A stretch of DNA of 53,500 nucleotides from Bacillota bacterium (GCA_023393125.1 JAEWMQ010000043.1:1-53500), one strand, 5' to 3'. Positions 7,445-16,228 are shown, numbered from the stretch's first letter. Notes: a model not told the origin generated them from the letters alone. Numbers and translations: made by a program.

Positions 7445-9283
7445 ATGAAGAAAAATAATAAAAAAAATAACGAGCAAAATAATGACATATTGTCATTTAG
7501 TCAGGATATCCCTAAAAATACAAAAGAGACTATTAAGCGATTAACAAAACGATTAGGAACACAGTATAAAAAGCTACTAGCTGTAGGTCTATCCGTATTA
7601 CTTAGCACTGCAGCTTATGCAGTTATACCACTTATCATCGGAAAGGCTATTGATAACTTAGTAAATGCAATTCGTAGTTTTGATGGTTCTGTAAGTATTC
7701 TATCTACAGTGACGAATGCACTAGCTATACCAGTTTTGATAATAGTAGTACTTTCTATTGCTACCAGTCTACTTACTTATATGCAGCAGTATATAATTGC
7801 TAGCGTTGGTGAAAATTTAACCTTATCTCTACGTAGAGAGATAAGTGAGAAAATAAATAAGCTTCCACTGAGCTATTTTGATTCACATCAAACAGGGGAA
7901 GTCATGAGTAAAGTGACAAATGATCTTGAAAAAGTGTCATTAGTGATGCAAGTCGGATTCATGCAGTTTATAACTTCTTGCCTTACAATTATACTTACTA
8001 TTATTGCTATGGTTATATTAAATCCGAAGTTAACTCTTTTGGTTCTTATATTTGTAGGAATCAGCGCTATTGCAACAAACTTTGTATCTAGCTTAAGTCA
8101 GCGTTATTACGCAGAAAATTTTGCTGCTATGGATGCATTAAGTGGAAAAATTGAAGAAGTATATTCAGGTAATCGTATTATTAAGGTATTTAATCAGCAA
8201 TCAGATACGATTAAAGATGTTTCTAAACTTAACCAGAATCAGTTTGAAGCAAATAGAAAAGCACAGTTCGTTGACTTTGCCATCTATCCAATTATAAGAG
8301 TTTTAAATCAATTAGGTTTTGTGGCAACAGCTACTGTAGGTGGAATTATGGCAATTAATGGGCAGATTTCTTTAGGTGGTATTCAAGCGTTTTTACAATA
8401 TGTAAATCAAGTTTCTGAGCCTGTTACTCAAGCTTCTTATGTTATTATGTCGTTGCAATCTGCTATAGCTGGAGCTGAGAGAGTTTTTGAATTCCTAGAT
8501 GAAGAGGAAGAGGTTAAAGATAATACATCTAGTAAACTTACAGTATCTAAAGGAAGAGTGAAGTTTAAGGATGTAAAATTTGGCTATACACCAGAGAGAA
8601 CTTTAATAAAGAATTTGAATTTAGAAGTAAAGCCTAATGAAATGGTAGCCATTGTTGGTCCAACTGGTGGAGGAAAAAGTACATTAATTAACCTAATCAT
8701 GCGTTTTTATGAGTTGAATGGTGGATTAATCTCTATAGATGGAGTAAACATTACTGAGATTTCTCGTAGTGAACTACGCAGACAAATTGGGATGGTGCTT
8801 CAAGATACATGGCTATTTGAAGGGACAATAGCTGAGAACATTGCTTATGGTAAGATGGATGCTACCAGGGAGGAAATCATAGCAGCAGCTAAAGCAGCCT
8901 GTTGTGACCACTTTATTCGTACACTTCCACAAGGGTATGATACTGTAATCTCTAGTGAAACATCTACTGTATCACAAGGACAGATGCAACTTTTAACTAT
9001 TGCTCGTGCAATGCTGACTAATCCTGCAATTATGATATTGGATGAAGCTACTTCCAGTGTAGATACAAGAACAGAAGTAGAAATTCAAAAAGCTTTAACA
9101 AGACTTATGAAGGATAAAACAAGCTTTGTTATAGCCCACAGATTGTCAACTATCCAAAATGCAGATATGATTTTGGTTGTAAAAGATGGTGATATTGTAG
9201 AGAGAGGAAATCATGAGAGTCTTCTGAAACAAAATGGATTCTATGCTTCTCTTTATTACAGTCAGTTTGAAGTGGCTAATTAG
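7445..9283 (+). CDS. ABC exporter half-transporter B (catalytic)
   Basis: 612 residues from the ATG at 7445, which lies 9 bases after GGAGG; a TTG at 7442 is an alternative. It has a long polar N-terminal tail, a six-helix exporter domain and an ATPase domain with Walker A GPTGGGKST (about residue 410), Walker B ILDEATSSVD with the catalytic Glu (about 535) and switch His in IAHRLST (about 564). Its signature is VSQGQMQ instead of LSGGQ. Together with half A this yields one consensus and one degenerate ATP site, as expected for an asymmetric heterodimer. The two genes are translationally close (four bases between stop and start). Confidence 0.92.
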   Translation: MKKNNKKNNEQNNDILSFSQDIPKNTKETIKRLTKRLGTQYKKLLAVGLSVLLSTAAYAVIPLIIGKAIDNLVNAIRSFDGSVSILSTVTNALAIPVLIIVVLSIATSLLTYMQQYIIASVGENLTLSLRREISEKINKLPLSYFDSHQTGEVMSKVTNDLEKVSLVMQVGFMQFITSCLTIILTIIAMVILNPKLTLLVLIFVGISAIATNFVSSLSQRYYAENFAAMDALSGKIEEVYSGNRIIKVFNQQSDTIKDVSKLNQNQFEANRKAQFVDFAIYPIIRVLNQLGFVATATVGGIMAINGQISLGGIQAFLQYVNQVSEPVTQASYVIMSLQSAIAGAERVFEFLDEEEEVKDNTSSKLTVSKGRVKFKDVKFGYTPERTLIKNLNLEVKPNEMVAIVGPTGGGKSTLINLIMRFYELNGGLISIDGVNITEISRSELRRQIGMVLQDTWLFEGTIAENIAYGKMDATREEIIAAAKAACCDHFIRTLPQGYDTVISSETSTVSQGQMQLLTIARAMLTNPAIMILDEATSSVDTRTEVEIQKALTRLMKDKTSFVIAHRLSTIQNADMILVVKDGDIVERGNHESLLKQNGFYASLYYSQFEVAN

Positions 9284-9312
9284 ATATTAAGGGTTTTATT
9301 AAAGAGATAATA

Positions 9313-9375
9313 ATGGGGACTTTCAGGTCAGTTTGAAATTTTATTATATATTTCAGTGCCTGAAGGTCCTTTTTA
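9313..9375 (+). repeat. Terminator-like hairpin repeat, copy R1b
   Basis: GGACTTTCAGGT pairs with GCCTGAAGGTCC, with an inner TTTGAAATT/ATTTCA step, then TTTTT. It is located 30 bases after the ABC exporter operon, where it probably acts as the terminator. Confidence 0.75.
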
Positions 9376-9521
9376 CAATTGAGGTAAATTCGAGTTTTTC
9401 ACCTTAAATTATTGCTTTACTGCTGAAGTTAATTTATAATTACTTTTTATGTAAAATGACTTCTTCTGATTTCATGCTATATAATCTATGACAATATTCT
9501 TATTTGAAAAGGAGATACGAG

Positions 9522-10241
9522 ATGGAAAATAGAAAAATAGCAAATAAATATGTACCAGAAGTAACAAGCAATCTTAGAAAAAACTTTGTAAAAGTACCAG
9601 AAGAAATAGCAGAGTGTAGTGGCATTCGTATATTTGGCAAGCGTATTAAGTCTTTTATCTTTACAACAGATGTCGCTATCATAAAAAATACAAATGCAGA
9701 TGCAGTTATTGCAGTTTATCCTTTTACACCACATCCAGCTATTACTCAAGCTATTTTGTCCGTTTCAGATATACCTGTTATATGTGGAGTAGGTGGTGGG
9801 CTTACACATGGTATTCGCTCAGCTAATATTGCATTACATGCCGAATTTCAAGGAGCTATAGGTGTCGTATTAAATGCGCCAACTCCTAATGAAACAATTG
9901 CATATGTAAAGGAACATGTAGATATTCCAGTTATTATAACAGTCGTTAGTGAATTAACAGATATAGGAGAGAAGCTTAAAGCAGGTGCAGATATTATTAA
10001 TGTAAGTGGAGGAGTAGAAACGGTTCGTATAGTAGAAAAGATACGGAAAGAATATCCGGAGATTCCTATCATTGCCACAGGTGGTCCGAATAAGGAAAGT
10101 ATTTTACAAACTATTAGAGCTGGAGCAAATTGTATAACATATACGCCACCTACAAATTATGAACTATTTAAAGAAAAAATGAAATTATACAGAGAGATTG
10201 AAAATAGTAAGTATCATGGAGAGTTTGAAAATAAGCATTAG
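9522..10241 (+). CDS. TIM-barrel protein of the HisA/nitronate-monooxygenase-like type
   Basis: 239 residues. Repeating beta-alpha units fit a TIM barrel: DAVIAVYPFTPHPAIT, IPVICGVGGGLTHG, GAIGVVLNAPTPNE, IPVIITVVSELTDIG, GADIINVSGGVETVR, IPIIATGGPNKESI and GANCITYTPPT. The late ATGGP and GAN segments resemble the phosphate-binding loops of barrel enzymes such as HisA/HisF and IMP dehydrogenase-like proteins. Close relatives in Firmicutes are usually annotated only as hydrolase or barrel protein. The reaction is unknown. The ATG at 9522 is chosen because AAAGGAG precedes it by 7 bases; the upstream TTG overlaps that site. Confidence 0.72.
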   Translation: MENRKIANKYVPEVTSNLRKNFVKVPEEIAECSGIRIFGKRIKSFIFTTDVAIIKNTNADAVIAVYPFTPHPAITQAILSVSDIPVICGVGGGLTHGIRSANIALHAEFQGAIGVVLNAPTPNETIAYVKEHVDIPVIITVVSELTDIGEKLKAGADIINVSGGVETVRIVEKIRKEYPEIPIIATGGPNKESILQTIRAGANCITYTPPTNYELFKEKMKLYREIENSKYHGEFENKH

Positions 10242-10317
10242 GTAATACAACCTGTGTTTTTGATCTTGAATTCTTGCGTTGTCAGAGATGTTATCTTACA
10301 ATGACTAGTATAGTTCG

Positions 10318-10460
10318 CATGGGGTATATTGCCTTTTAGCGCGTAATAGTTTCCTTATTTTGTCCAAAGGCACGTTGAGATGGTAGTGAAGCTAAATAAA
10401 TAAAACCTATGCACATCAAGGCTTAGAGCGATTGTACGCTTTAAGCCTTGATGTGTTTTT
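10318..10460 (+). repeat. Conserved intergenic block with terminal hairpin, copy R2-A
   Basis: This fills most of the 490-base gap 10242-10731. It holds GGGGTATAT, TTTGTCCAAAGGCACGTTGA and GGTAGTGAAGCTAAATAAAT, then a perfect 13-bp hairpin ACATCAAGGCTTA (10413-10425) / TAAGCCTTGATGT (10442-10454) followed by GTTTTT. The first 90 bases match copy R2-B at 12675, while the hairpin arms differ in length. It could be a small RNA ending in its own terminator, or a leader. I see nothing else supportable in the gap. Confidence 0.6.
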
Positions 10461-10731
10461 AGGGGGAAGTGGTGTTTGAGGAAACATATCTTTAGGGGAC
10501 GGGGGTACAAACTATTTTGCAAAATGCATGTATTTCGCGCCAAGGTTTAGATATTGAGTAAATATATAAAACAATGCACTATAATATATTTTAAAATTAT
10601 ATAATTAAAATATAGAATATGATATATTAATAAAATAATATATAAATAAAAACACTTCGGATGTATACAAAGAATGAGTTGATATGAATATTCTATTTAA
10701 CACTGGCTCATATATAGAAGGGAAAAATATT

Positions 10732-11127
10732 ATGAAAAAGGTGACTAGAAATATTATTGTTAACCAATGTCATTATGTTTATTGGTATAAGTTGAGTTGT
10801 GAGAGCACAGTAATATATGTTTCGCCTCTTGACGATAAAACAAATAAAATTAGCTTTGAGTTTGAAAATTGTACCGATCTTTCACATGAAAATGATGCTT
10901 GGTTTTGGAGATTAACCAAAATGAAAGCGCAAATGGAAAAAGAGACGATAGAAATCGAAATACTTATGCCAAAATTCATAGCAAGTCTTATAAAAGTTGC
11001 TATGATGGAAAATCTAAATTTATTTAAAGAAAAAAATACAAAGAAGCATTTTGCACATGCCTATTTATTTCTTGAAAAAATGGGATATACCGATATAGAT
11101 CCATTATGGGAAGCAACACTTTGGTAA
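10732..11127 (+). CDS. Hypothetical protein
   Basis: I do not recognise it. From the preferred ATG (GAAGGG lies 10 bases upstream) it has 131 residues; an ATG 48 bases earlier is in frame but has no clear ribosome site. It is soluble and mixed alpha/beta, with beta-like ESTVIYVSPLD and KISFEFENCTD segments, then FWRLTKMKAQMEKETIEIEI and a C-terminal helix ending in PLWEATLW. There is no signal peptide, membrane helix or catalytic motif. It follows repeat R2-A. Confidence 0.6.
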   Translation: MKKVTRNIIVNQCHYVYWYKLSCESTVIYVSPLDDKTNKISFEFENCTDLSHENDAWFWRLTKMKAQMEKETIEIEILMPKFIASLIKVAMMENLNLFKEKNTKKHFAHAYLFLEKMGYTDIDPLWEATLW

Positions 11128-11235
11128 ATAGGGTCAAATAATGACTTTGAGTCAGCATTAAGATTTAATTCTAAGGACGGAATTTCCATTTAACAGAGTA
11201 CTGGTAAATATAAATAAAGAATAAAGGTAAATAAC

Positions 11236-11430
11236 ATGGATGGAACAAAAAGAAATAACGTTAAAATAGGCGCAACAGTTCTGGTTGTTCAAAAGCAAGA
11301 CCAACGTACTGGAAAGCTTACAGAAGGAATAGTAAAGAAGATACTTACCAATTCATCTGAGAACCATCATGGTATAAAAGTAATTCTTGAGAGTGGTATT
11401 GTGGGTAGATTAAAAGAGATAAGGGCTTAG
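11236..11430 (+). CDS. ywbE: YwbE family protein (copy 1)
   Basis: 64 residues, full length for the YwbE (DUF2196) family: an IGATVLVVQKQDQRTGKLTE beta-barrel-like core followed by GIVKKILTNS, HHGIKVILE and GIVGRLKEI. The domain looks like a small KOW/SH3-type fold that could bind nucleic acid, but no role is established. It differs from copy 2 (27370) at 7 of 64 residues. Relics of further copies lie at 3796 and 29501. A transposase N-terminal remnant follows 120 bases downstream. Confidence 0.88.
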   Translation: MDGTKRNNVKIGATVLVVQKQDQRTGKLTEGIVKKILTNSSENHHGIKVILESGIVGRLKEIRA

Positions 11431-11553
11431 AGAAATCTAGGCTCTTTTTGTAAAAGTTATAAATTCATACTTTTTGACTTCAACTTCTTCCCTCTTGGCA
11501 CAGTATATCTTATAATCATTTTTCGTGTGCAAAAAATAATAGCTGAGGTGAAG

Positions 11554-11883
11554 ATGAACAAGAATTATTTGAAGAAATTTATTAAATATGTAAAGAAAGT
11601 TTATCACATAGAAGATGCGCTAAAGACACTAACAGATTGTAGGAAAAACACCCTATATACTATAGCAGAAGCAGTACTACCAGTACTTCTAGGATTTTTA
11701 TTAAGAATACAAAATTTTAACGAGCTTAAGTATAAAATAAGAAGTAATGATTTTATAAATATTATTTCTAGAAAAATGAAGTTACCACAAATAGATATGA
11801 TTAGAGACACTCTTAAAGTTATTGATAATCAAGGACTATACAAAATGCATAGTAAAGTCATTAAGAAAGCCAAGAGAAATTAA
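11554..11883 (+). pseudogene. Transposase N-terminal fragment, open frame
   Basis: A 109-codon frame from ATG 11554 after GAGGTGAAG. It carries LKTLTDCRKNTLYTIAEAV, NELKYKIRSNDFINIIS, RKMKLPQIDMIRDTLKVID and a GLYKMH segment, which look like the first quarter of a DDE-type transposase. No catalytic DDE part follows; only the tail repeat at 11950 remains. It is the best preserved of five copies in the window (1110, 4613, 16229, 29670). It might still be translated as a small protein, but truncation of a mobile element is the simpler reading. Confidence 0.65.
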
Positions 11884-11949
11884 GTATTAGAGGAATGTTG
11901 TATTACTAACACAAGGAATAATCATACTCCTTAGCAAAACGAGGTATAA

Positions 11950-12000
11950 TTGATTGAAAATTCTTTGATTAAGATATAAAATCAAGTTAGAAGCGAAAGT
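11950..12000. repeat. Tail repeat of the transposase-remnant element
   Basis: TTGATTGAAAATTCTTTGAT, then ATATAAAATCAAGTTAG and AAGCGAAAGT, near-identical to 1481-1531 and at the same position relative to the remnant gene. Confidence 0.6.
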
Positions 12001-12096
12001 CTCAAATTGAAACTAAATTAAAGCTAAAAGAAATATTAGATTGTGCAACTTGCTGTGCAATTATTATGCGAGCATTAAAATAAGGGATGATACTTG

Positions 12097-12633
12097 GTGA
12101 GGATTAAAAAGATAGATTATAATAAATTTATTTATTTTGTGATTTTGATAGCTGTTATTTTTGTAATTTGTATGGCTATGTTGGGAAAATGGATTTATAA
12201 AATAAAATATATTAACTTACAAGAAAATGAACCCTATATCAATTTAGATGTAACAGATTCCTATGTTAAATTTACAACATCTTATTGGAACGAAGATATT
12301 TTGGGAACTCATATAAATGAAGAATATATCACAAGTACAAAATACATAGTTGAAACTTATTATATTTTAAAAGATGGTGTTGTTACAAATAAAGAAAGAA
12401 AAGAATATAGTGTTAAAGAAGAGGACTATAAGTTGTTGTTAGAATACCTTATCAATGAAAAACAATTTTTTTCAAAAATAGAAGAGGCTGATCCTAATCC
12501 CGGAATAGTATATGAATTAGAGATTCGTCACTTAAATCAAACAAAAAGTGTAATACTTTCTGTAAATGAAGATGAGTTGATAGATCAAATAAATGTATTA
12601 TCAATACATATATTAGAAAATAGTTTTCAATAG
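12097..12633 (+). CDS. Hypothetical membrane-anchored protein
   Basis: About 178 residues from GTG 12097 (AGGGA 9 bases upstream; the TTG one codon earlier is equally possible). It has a basic N-terminus, one hydrophobic helix (FIYFVILIAVIFVICMAML, about residues 11-29), then an extracytoplasmic, acidic, beta-rich domain (YINLDVTDSYVKFTTSYW ... KEYSVKEEDYKLLLEYL). No lipobox and no known catalytic motif are seen. A surface or sensor-like role is possible but unsupported. Confidence 0.6.
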   Translation: MRIKKIDYNKFIYFVILIAVIFVICMAMLGKWIYKIKYINLQENEPYINLDVTDSYVKFTTSYWNEDILGTHINEEYITSTKYIVETYYILKDGVVTNKERKEYSVKEEDYKLLLEYLINEKQFFSKIEEADPNPGIVYELEIRHLNQTKSVILSVNEDELIDQINVLSIHILENSFQ

Positions 12634-12674
12634 TAATTTCTTCCTATTTAATAGGGGTATCTTTATATACCCCG

Positions 12675-12802
12675 AGGGGTACATCCTCTTATTTATGCCA
12701 AATAGTTTTTAAACTTTGTCCAAAGGCACGTTGAGACTGTAGTGAAGCTAAGTGAATAAAACCGGGAATATCAAGGCTTAAGGGGTTTTGTCTTAAGCCT
12801 TT
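12675..12802 (+). repeat. Conserved intergenic block with terminal hairpin, copy R2-B
   Basis: It shares GGGGTACAT, AATAGTTT, TTTGTCCAAAGGCACGTTGA and GTAGTGAAGCTAAGTGAATA with R2-A, then its own hairpin AAGGCTTAAG / CTTAAGCCTT (12774-12802). It lies between the hypothetical membrane protein and the DEAD-box helicase leader. Confidence 0.6.
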
Positions 12803-12934
12803 TAGTATGCATTTTTTATCAAAATACTTTTTTGATGTTTCCAAATGGGTAGGGGGGATATTATATTTTTTAAAATAAAATCAGGAAATACTCAAATTAT
12901 GTGTTATACTAGTTATTCGAATAAAAACATTTTG

Positions 12935-12968
12935 AAATCTAGAGGAATGATTGACATCTAGATTTTTT
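12935..12968 (+). promoter_or_regulatory. Leader hairpin with T-run before the DEAD-box helicase
   Basis: AAATCTAGA (12935-12943) and TCTAGATTT (12957-12965) form a 9-bp stem directly followed by Ts. It sits about 25 bases before the helicase start and downstream of a TATACT box (12905-12910), so it would be transcribed in the leader. It looks like an attenuator or a structured start region. Confidence 0.5.
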
Positions 12969-12993
12969 GAGATGAGAATGGAAGTAAATACAC

Positions 12994-14136
12994 ATGAGTT
13001 TTAATGAAATGAAATTAATAAAACCTATTTTAAAGGCAGTTACAGAAGAAGGATTTGAGAAGCCATCACCGATTCAAGCGAAAACGATTCCACTTTTATT
13101 GGAAGGTCGCGATGTATTAGGATGTGCACAAACAGGGACGGGAAAGACGGCAGCATTTGCACTACCCATTTTACAAAGTCTCTCAAAGTCTAAGAGTAGA
13201 AATATACGTGCAATGATTCTGACACCAACAAGAGAATTAGCAATTCAAATCAATGAGAACATTGTAAAGTACAGTAAATACACTTCTATCCGTACAGGAG
13301 TGATTTTCGGTGGTGTTGGGCAAAAGCCACAAGTAGATATGCTCCGAAAGGGTGTGGATATTTTAGTGGCTACGCCAGGACGATTGAATGATTTAGTAAA
13401 TCAAGGATATATCAAATTAAGTAAGATTGAAATATTTGTGTTAGATGAAGCAGATCGTATGCTTGATATGGGATTTGTGAATGATATTAAGAAAATCGTA
13501 AAACAGTTACCTTCAAAGCGTCAGACACTACTCTTTAGTGCTACCATGCCAAAGGAGATTGAGAAACTGGCTTGTAGTATGCTAAAGAATCCAGCGACGG
13601 TGAAAGTAGCACCAGTTACTAATACAGTAGATAAAATAAGCCAAGGTGTATATTTTGTAGATAAGCCAAATAAAATCCTTTTATTGTCCTCTCTACTTAA
13701 GAAAACGCAGATTAAGAATGCCATTGTATTTACAAATACAAAACATGGTGCGGATAAAGTTGTAAAAAAACTTGGTAAAGATGGCATTAAGGCACTAGCT
13801 ATCCATGGTGGTAAAGGGCAGAATACAAGACAGATTGCATTAAATAGTTTTAAAGAAGGTAAGATTAAGGTACTTGTTGCAACGGATATTGCAGCAAGAG
13901 GCATTGATATATCAGAACTATCGCACGTATTTAATTATGACCTTCCAAATGTACCAGAAACTTATATTCACAGAATTGGTAGAACAGGTAGAGCAGGTCA
14001 GGATGGTATTGCACTTAGTTTCTGTAACATTGATGATCTTCAGAATCTGAGAGATATAGAACGACATATTGGCAAGCGAATTCCTGAGATAGAATCTAAG
14101 TGGCCAATGGTGATTCTTGAAAAGATTGAAAAATAA
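12994..14136 (+). CDS. DEAD-box ATP-dependent RNA helicase
   Basis: 380 residues with all superfamily-2 motifs in order: Q motif (GFEKPSPIQAKTIP), Walker A AQTGTGKT, PTRELA, TPGR, DEAD in VLDEADRMLDMGF, SAT in LFSATMP, ATDIAARGID and HRIGRTGRAG. Only the two RecA-like domains are present; the basic C-terminal tail or RNA-binding domain of CshA/DbpA-type helicases is missing, so it is of the short RhlE-like type. It probably unwinds RNA in ribosome assembly or decay, often a cold-response function. GGAAG precedes the ATG; a leader hairpin and a strong downstream terminator frame it as a single-gene unit. Confidence 0.93.
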   Translation: MSFNEMKLIKPILKAVTEEGFEKPSPIQAKTIPLLLEGRDVLGCAQTGTGKTAAFALPILQSLSKSKSRNIRAMILTPTRELAIQINENIVKYSKYTSIRTGVIFGGVGQKPQVDMLRKGVDILVATPGRLNDLVNQGYIKLSKIEIFVLDEADRMLDMGFVNDIKKIVKQLPSKRQTLLFSATMPKEIEKLACSMLKNPATVKVAPVTNTVDKISQGVYFVDKPNKILLLSSLLKKTQIKNAIVFTNTKHGADKVVKKLGKDGIKALAIHGGKGQNTRQIALNSFKEGKIKVLVATDIAARGIDISELSHVFNYDLPNVPETYIHRIGRTGRAGQDGIALSFCNIDDLQNLRDIERHIGKRIPEIESKWPMVILEKIEK

Positions 14137-14152
14137 GAAAAAACATACGAAA

Positions 14153-14190
14153 GACTCATTTAGCATGAATGCTATAATGAGTCTTTTTTT
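14153..14190 (+). terminator. Terminator of the helicase gene
   Basis: GACTCATTTAGCAT pairs with ATGCTATAATGAGTC with one bulged base, followed by seven Ts. Confidence 0.9.
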
Positions 14191-14304
14191 GCTCAGAATG
14201 AAATGTTACCTTGGACCTAAGATACGAAGCATTTAAAGGCTAAAGAGTAGATAAGTAAGGAGTGTATTTAAAAATTTTGAAGATTTGACTATTTCTGTTG
14301 CCTA

Positions 14305-14482
14305 TGATAAGCTTAATGAAACAATTCCGAATATTATTATGATAGTGGGGGACCCAATTTTCAGGGGTGAATCTTAATGTTTAGGAGGGGGGACTTGGGA
14401 ACCCTAACCCGTCAGCTAATCCCATAGGAGAAGACCAAGCGAATGGCGCAGCTCAGTAAGAGTTAGTTTATCCGCTTTTTTT
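14305..14482 (+). promoter_or_regulatory. c-di-AMP (ydaO/yuaA) riboswitch with terminator
   Basis: The conserved landmarks of the ydaO class occur in order: GCTTAATGAA, GGGGGACCCA (14346-14355), GGGGTGAATC, and AACCCGTCAGCTAATCC. A possible expression-platform terminator follows: AGCGAATGG (14438-14446) pairs with TTATCCGCT (14468-14476), with one mismatch and wobbles, then a T-run. The gene it controls is a cation/proton antiporter. In this class c-di-AMP binding generally turns the gene off. Exact aptamer ends are approximate. Confidence 0.88.
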
Positions 14483-14593
14483 AATGCCTAAAAATAAACC
14501 AGCAAGGGGGCTAAGAATGATTAGGTTATGAGATTTGTAAAAAGCGCTAAACGACTGCCATAAGGTTTTATTATTATGATGTGGAGGACAAAA

Positions 14594-15838
14594 TTGAATT
14601 TACTATTAAAAATCAGTATTGTAATGCTTGTTGGTATTATCGGTGGAAAGGTTGCTAGAGTTTTTAAGCTTCCTAATGTATCGGGTTATTTAGTGGCAGG
14701 TCTATTTCTAGGTCCCTCATTCTTCAAGTTCATTAGTTCCTATGATATCGAATCATTTACTGTAATCAATGAACTAGCCTTAGCAGTCATAGCATTTAGT
14801 ATTGGAAATGAATTTGTCATTAAAGATATGCTAAAACTAGGAAAAAACATAGTAATTATAACTTTAGCAGAGGTTATTGGTGCAATTTCTATTGTTTTTG
14901 TTGTTATGTACTACTTATTAAATCAGCCGTTTGCTTTTAGTATTGTAATAGCAGCTATGTCTGCTGCAACGGCGCCAGCTGCTACTTTATTAGTAATAAG
15001 GCAATATAAGGCACATGGGCCATTAACTAGAACAGTATTGCCAGTAGTAGCATTAGATGATGTGTTTGGAATCATTGCTTTTGGGATTGCTATGTCTTTA
15101 GCTAAATTAGCGATTGGTCAGCAGAAATTTTCCATAATACAAATGTTTAGTGGACCTATTATTGAGATAGGTGGTTCTTGTTTACTAGGTTTGTTTCTAG
15201 GAGTTTTGCTTGTATTTATCAAGAAAAAATCCAGTGGTCGTGATGAGATTCAGGCGATTTCCTTAATGGCAATAGGATTAGCAACAGGAGTATCCAAAAG
15301 TTTAGGACTATCACCTTTATTGACTTGTATAATCATGGGGACCACAATAACGAATGCTTTAAAGAATTCAAAGAGAGTTTTTGACTCTATTAATGATTTT
15401 GTTTCACCGGTTTATATTCTGTTTTTTACATTAGCAGGTGCTAGCTTAGATTTAAAAATCTTAGTTAGTGTTGGATTTATTGGAGTTGCTTATGTAATAG
15501 CAAGAGCTGGAGGAAAAATATTTGGTGCGTGGAGTAGTGCAAAAGTCTTAAAAGTGGACCCTATGGTAACAAAATATCTAGGTTTTGCATTGTTACCTCA
15601 AGGTGGTATATCGATTGGTCTTCTTGTTTTAGTACGTCAACAATTACCGGAATTTGCGGTGGCTATTAGTACCATTATCATGTTTAGCGTATTAATTTAT
15701 GAAGTATCTGGCCCGATATTTGCAAAAATTGCGATTCAAAAAGCTGGTGAAATAAATGGTTTGGAAAAGAAGACAGAAGAAGACATTAGAAAGAATAATA
15801 ATGCAACTTTGGACCTCAGTTATATGTCTAATAAATAG
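14594..15838 (+). CDS. CPA-type cation:proton antiporter
   Basis: 414 residues from TTG 14594, which lies 6 bases after TGGAGG; an ATG at 14576 is in frame but sits upstream of that site. About 12 membrane helices. Sodium/hydrogen exchanger (CPA2/Kef-like) hallmarks: KLPNVSGYLVAGLFLGPSF, AAMSAATAPAATLLVIRQY, VVALDDVFGIIAFG with the ion-site Asp pair, and a C-terminal GFALLPQGGISIGLL. There is no TrkA-N regulatory domain; a separate PII-like gene follows 19 bases later and may take its place. Control by the c-di-AMP riboswitch suggests K+ or Na+ homeostasis. Confidence 0.9.
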   Translation: MNLLLKISIVMLVGIIGGKVARVFKLPNVSGYLVAGLFLGPSFFKFISSYDIESFTVINELALAVIAFSIGNEFVIKDMLKLGKNIVIITLAEVIGAISIVFVVMYYLLNQPFAFSIVIAAMSAATAPAATLLVIRQYKAHGPLTRTVLPVVALDDVFGIIAFGIAMSLAKLAIGQQKFSIIQMFSGPIIEIGGSCLLGLFLGVLLVFIKKKSSGRDEIQAISLMAIGLATGVSKSLGLSPLLTCIIMGTTITNALKNSKRVFDSINDFVSPVYILFFTLAGASLDLKILVSVGFIGVAYVIARAGGKIFGAWSSAKVLKVDPMVTKYLGFALLPQGGISIGLLVLVRQQLPEFAVAISTIIMFSVLIYEVSGPIFAKIAIQKAGEINGLEKKTEEDIRKNNNATLDLSYMSNK

Positions 15839-15857
15839 AAAAATAGGAGGAGGAATT

Positions 15858-16208
15858 ATGGTTGTTTTATTTGTAGTATTAAATGCGATTGATTATTTGG
15901 AAGATATTCTTTCTGGATTTGTAAAGGAAGGAATTGGTGGTGCAACCATATTAGATAGCCAAGGTATGGGAAGTACTATAGTAAATAATGATCTTAAGAG
16001 TGTACCACTATTTAGTGCTTTACATATGCTTTTGAGTGAGTCTCATCCTTATAGTAAGACGATTTTTACAGTACTTGATAATGAAAGAATGGTTGAAAAA
16101 GCAGTGGGAGTAGTACAAGAGGCTGTTGATGAAGTTAAAGATACTGGTGTAGGGTTTATGTTTACCGTACCTATCGGTAAAATTTATCAGATGAAGTTAG
16201 AAAAATAG
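15858..16208 (+). CDS. PII-like signalling protein
   Basis: 116 residues from the ATG after AGGAGGAGGAATT. The beta-alpha-beta order LFVVLNAIDYLEDILSGFV, GIGGATILDSQGMGS, SALHMLLS, KTIFTVLDNERMVEKAVGVV and GVGFMFTVPIGKIY fits the PII superfamily: ferredoxin-like halves, a variable T-loop after GATILDSQG and a C-terminal VPI strand. It is not canonical GlnB/GlnK, since the uridylylated T-loop Tyr region is absent. It is co-transcribed with the antiporter under a c-di-AMP riboswitch, so it probably gates the antiporter in response to a nucleotide. That role is inference. Confidence 0.75.
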   Translation: MVVLFVVLNAIDYLEDILSGFVKEGIGGATILDSQGMGSTIVNNDLKSVPLFSALHMLLSESHPYSKTIFTVLDNERMVEKAVGVVQEAVDEVKDTGVGFMFTVPIGKIYQMKLEK

Positions 16209-16228
16209 TCTAGTAACAATCACTTCTT

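Noticed and set aside
9486..9749. Two overlapping minus-strand frames at the start of the TIM-barrel gene
   Set aside because: No ribosome site, Cys/Tyr-rich random composition, and full overlap with a well supported gene.
10355..10543. 62-codon minus-strand open frame
   Set aside because: It runs through the R2-A repeat and its hairpin, has no ribosome site and no recognisable protein features.
13521..13904. 127-codon minus-strand open frame inside the helicase gene
   Set aside because: Antisense shadow of a strongly conserved DEAD-box gene; hydrophobic composition follows from the complement.
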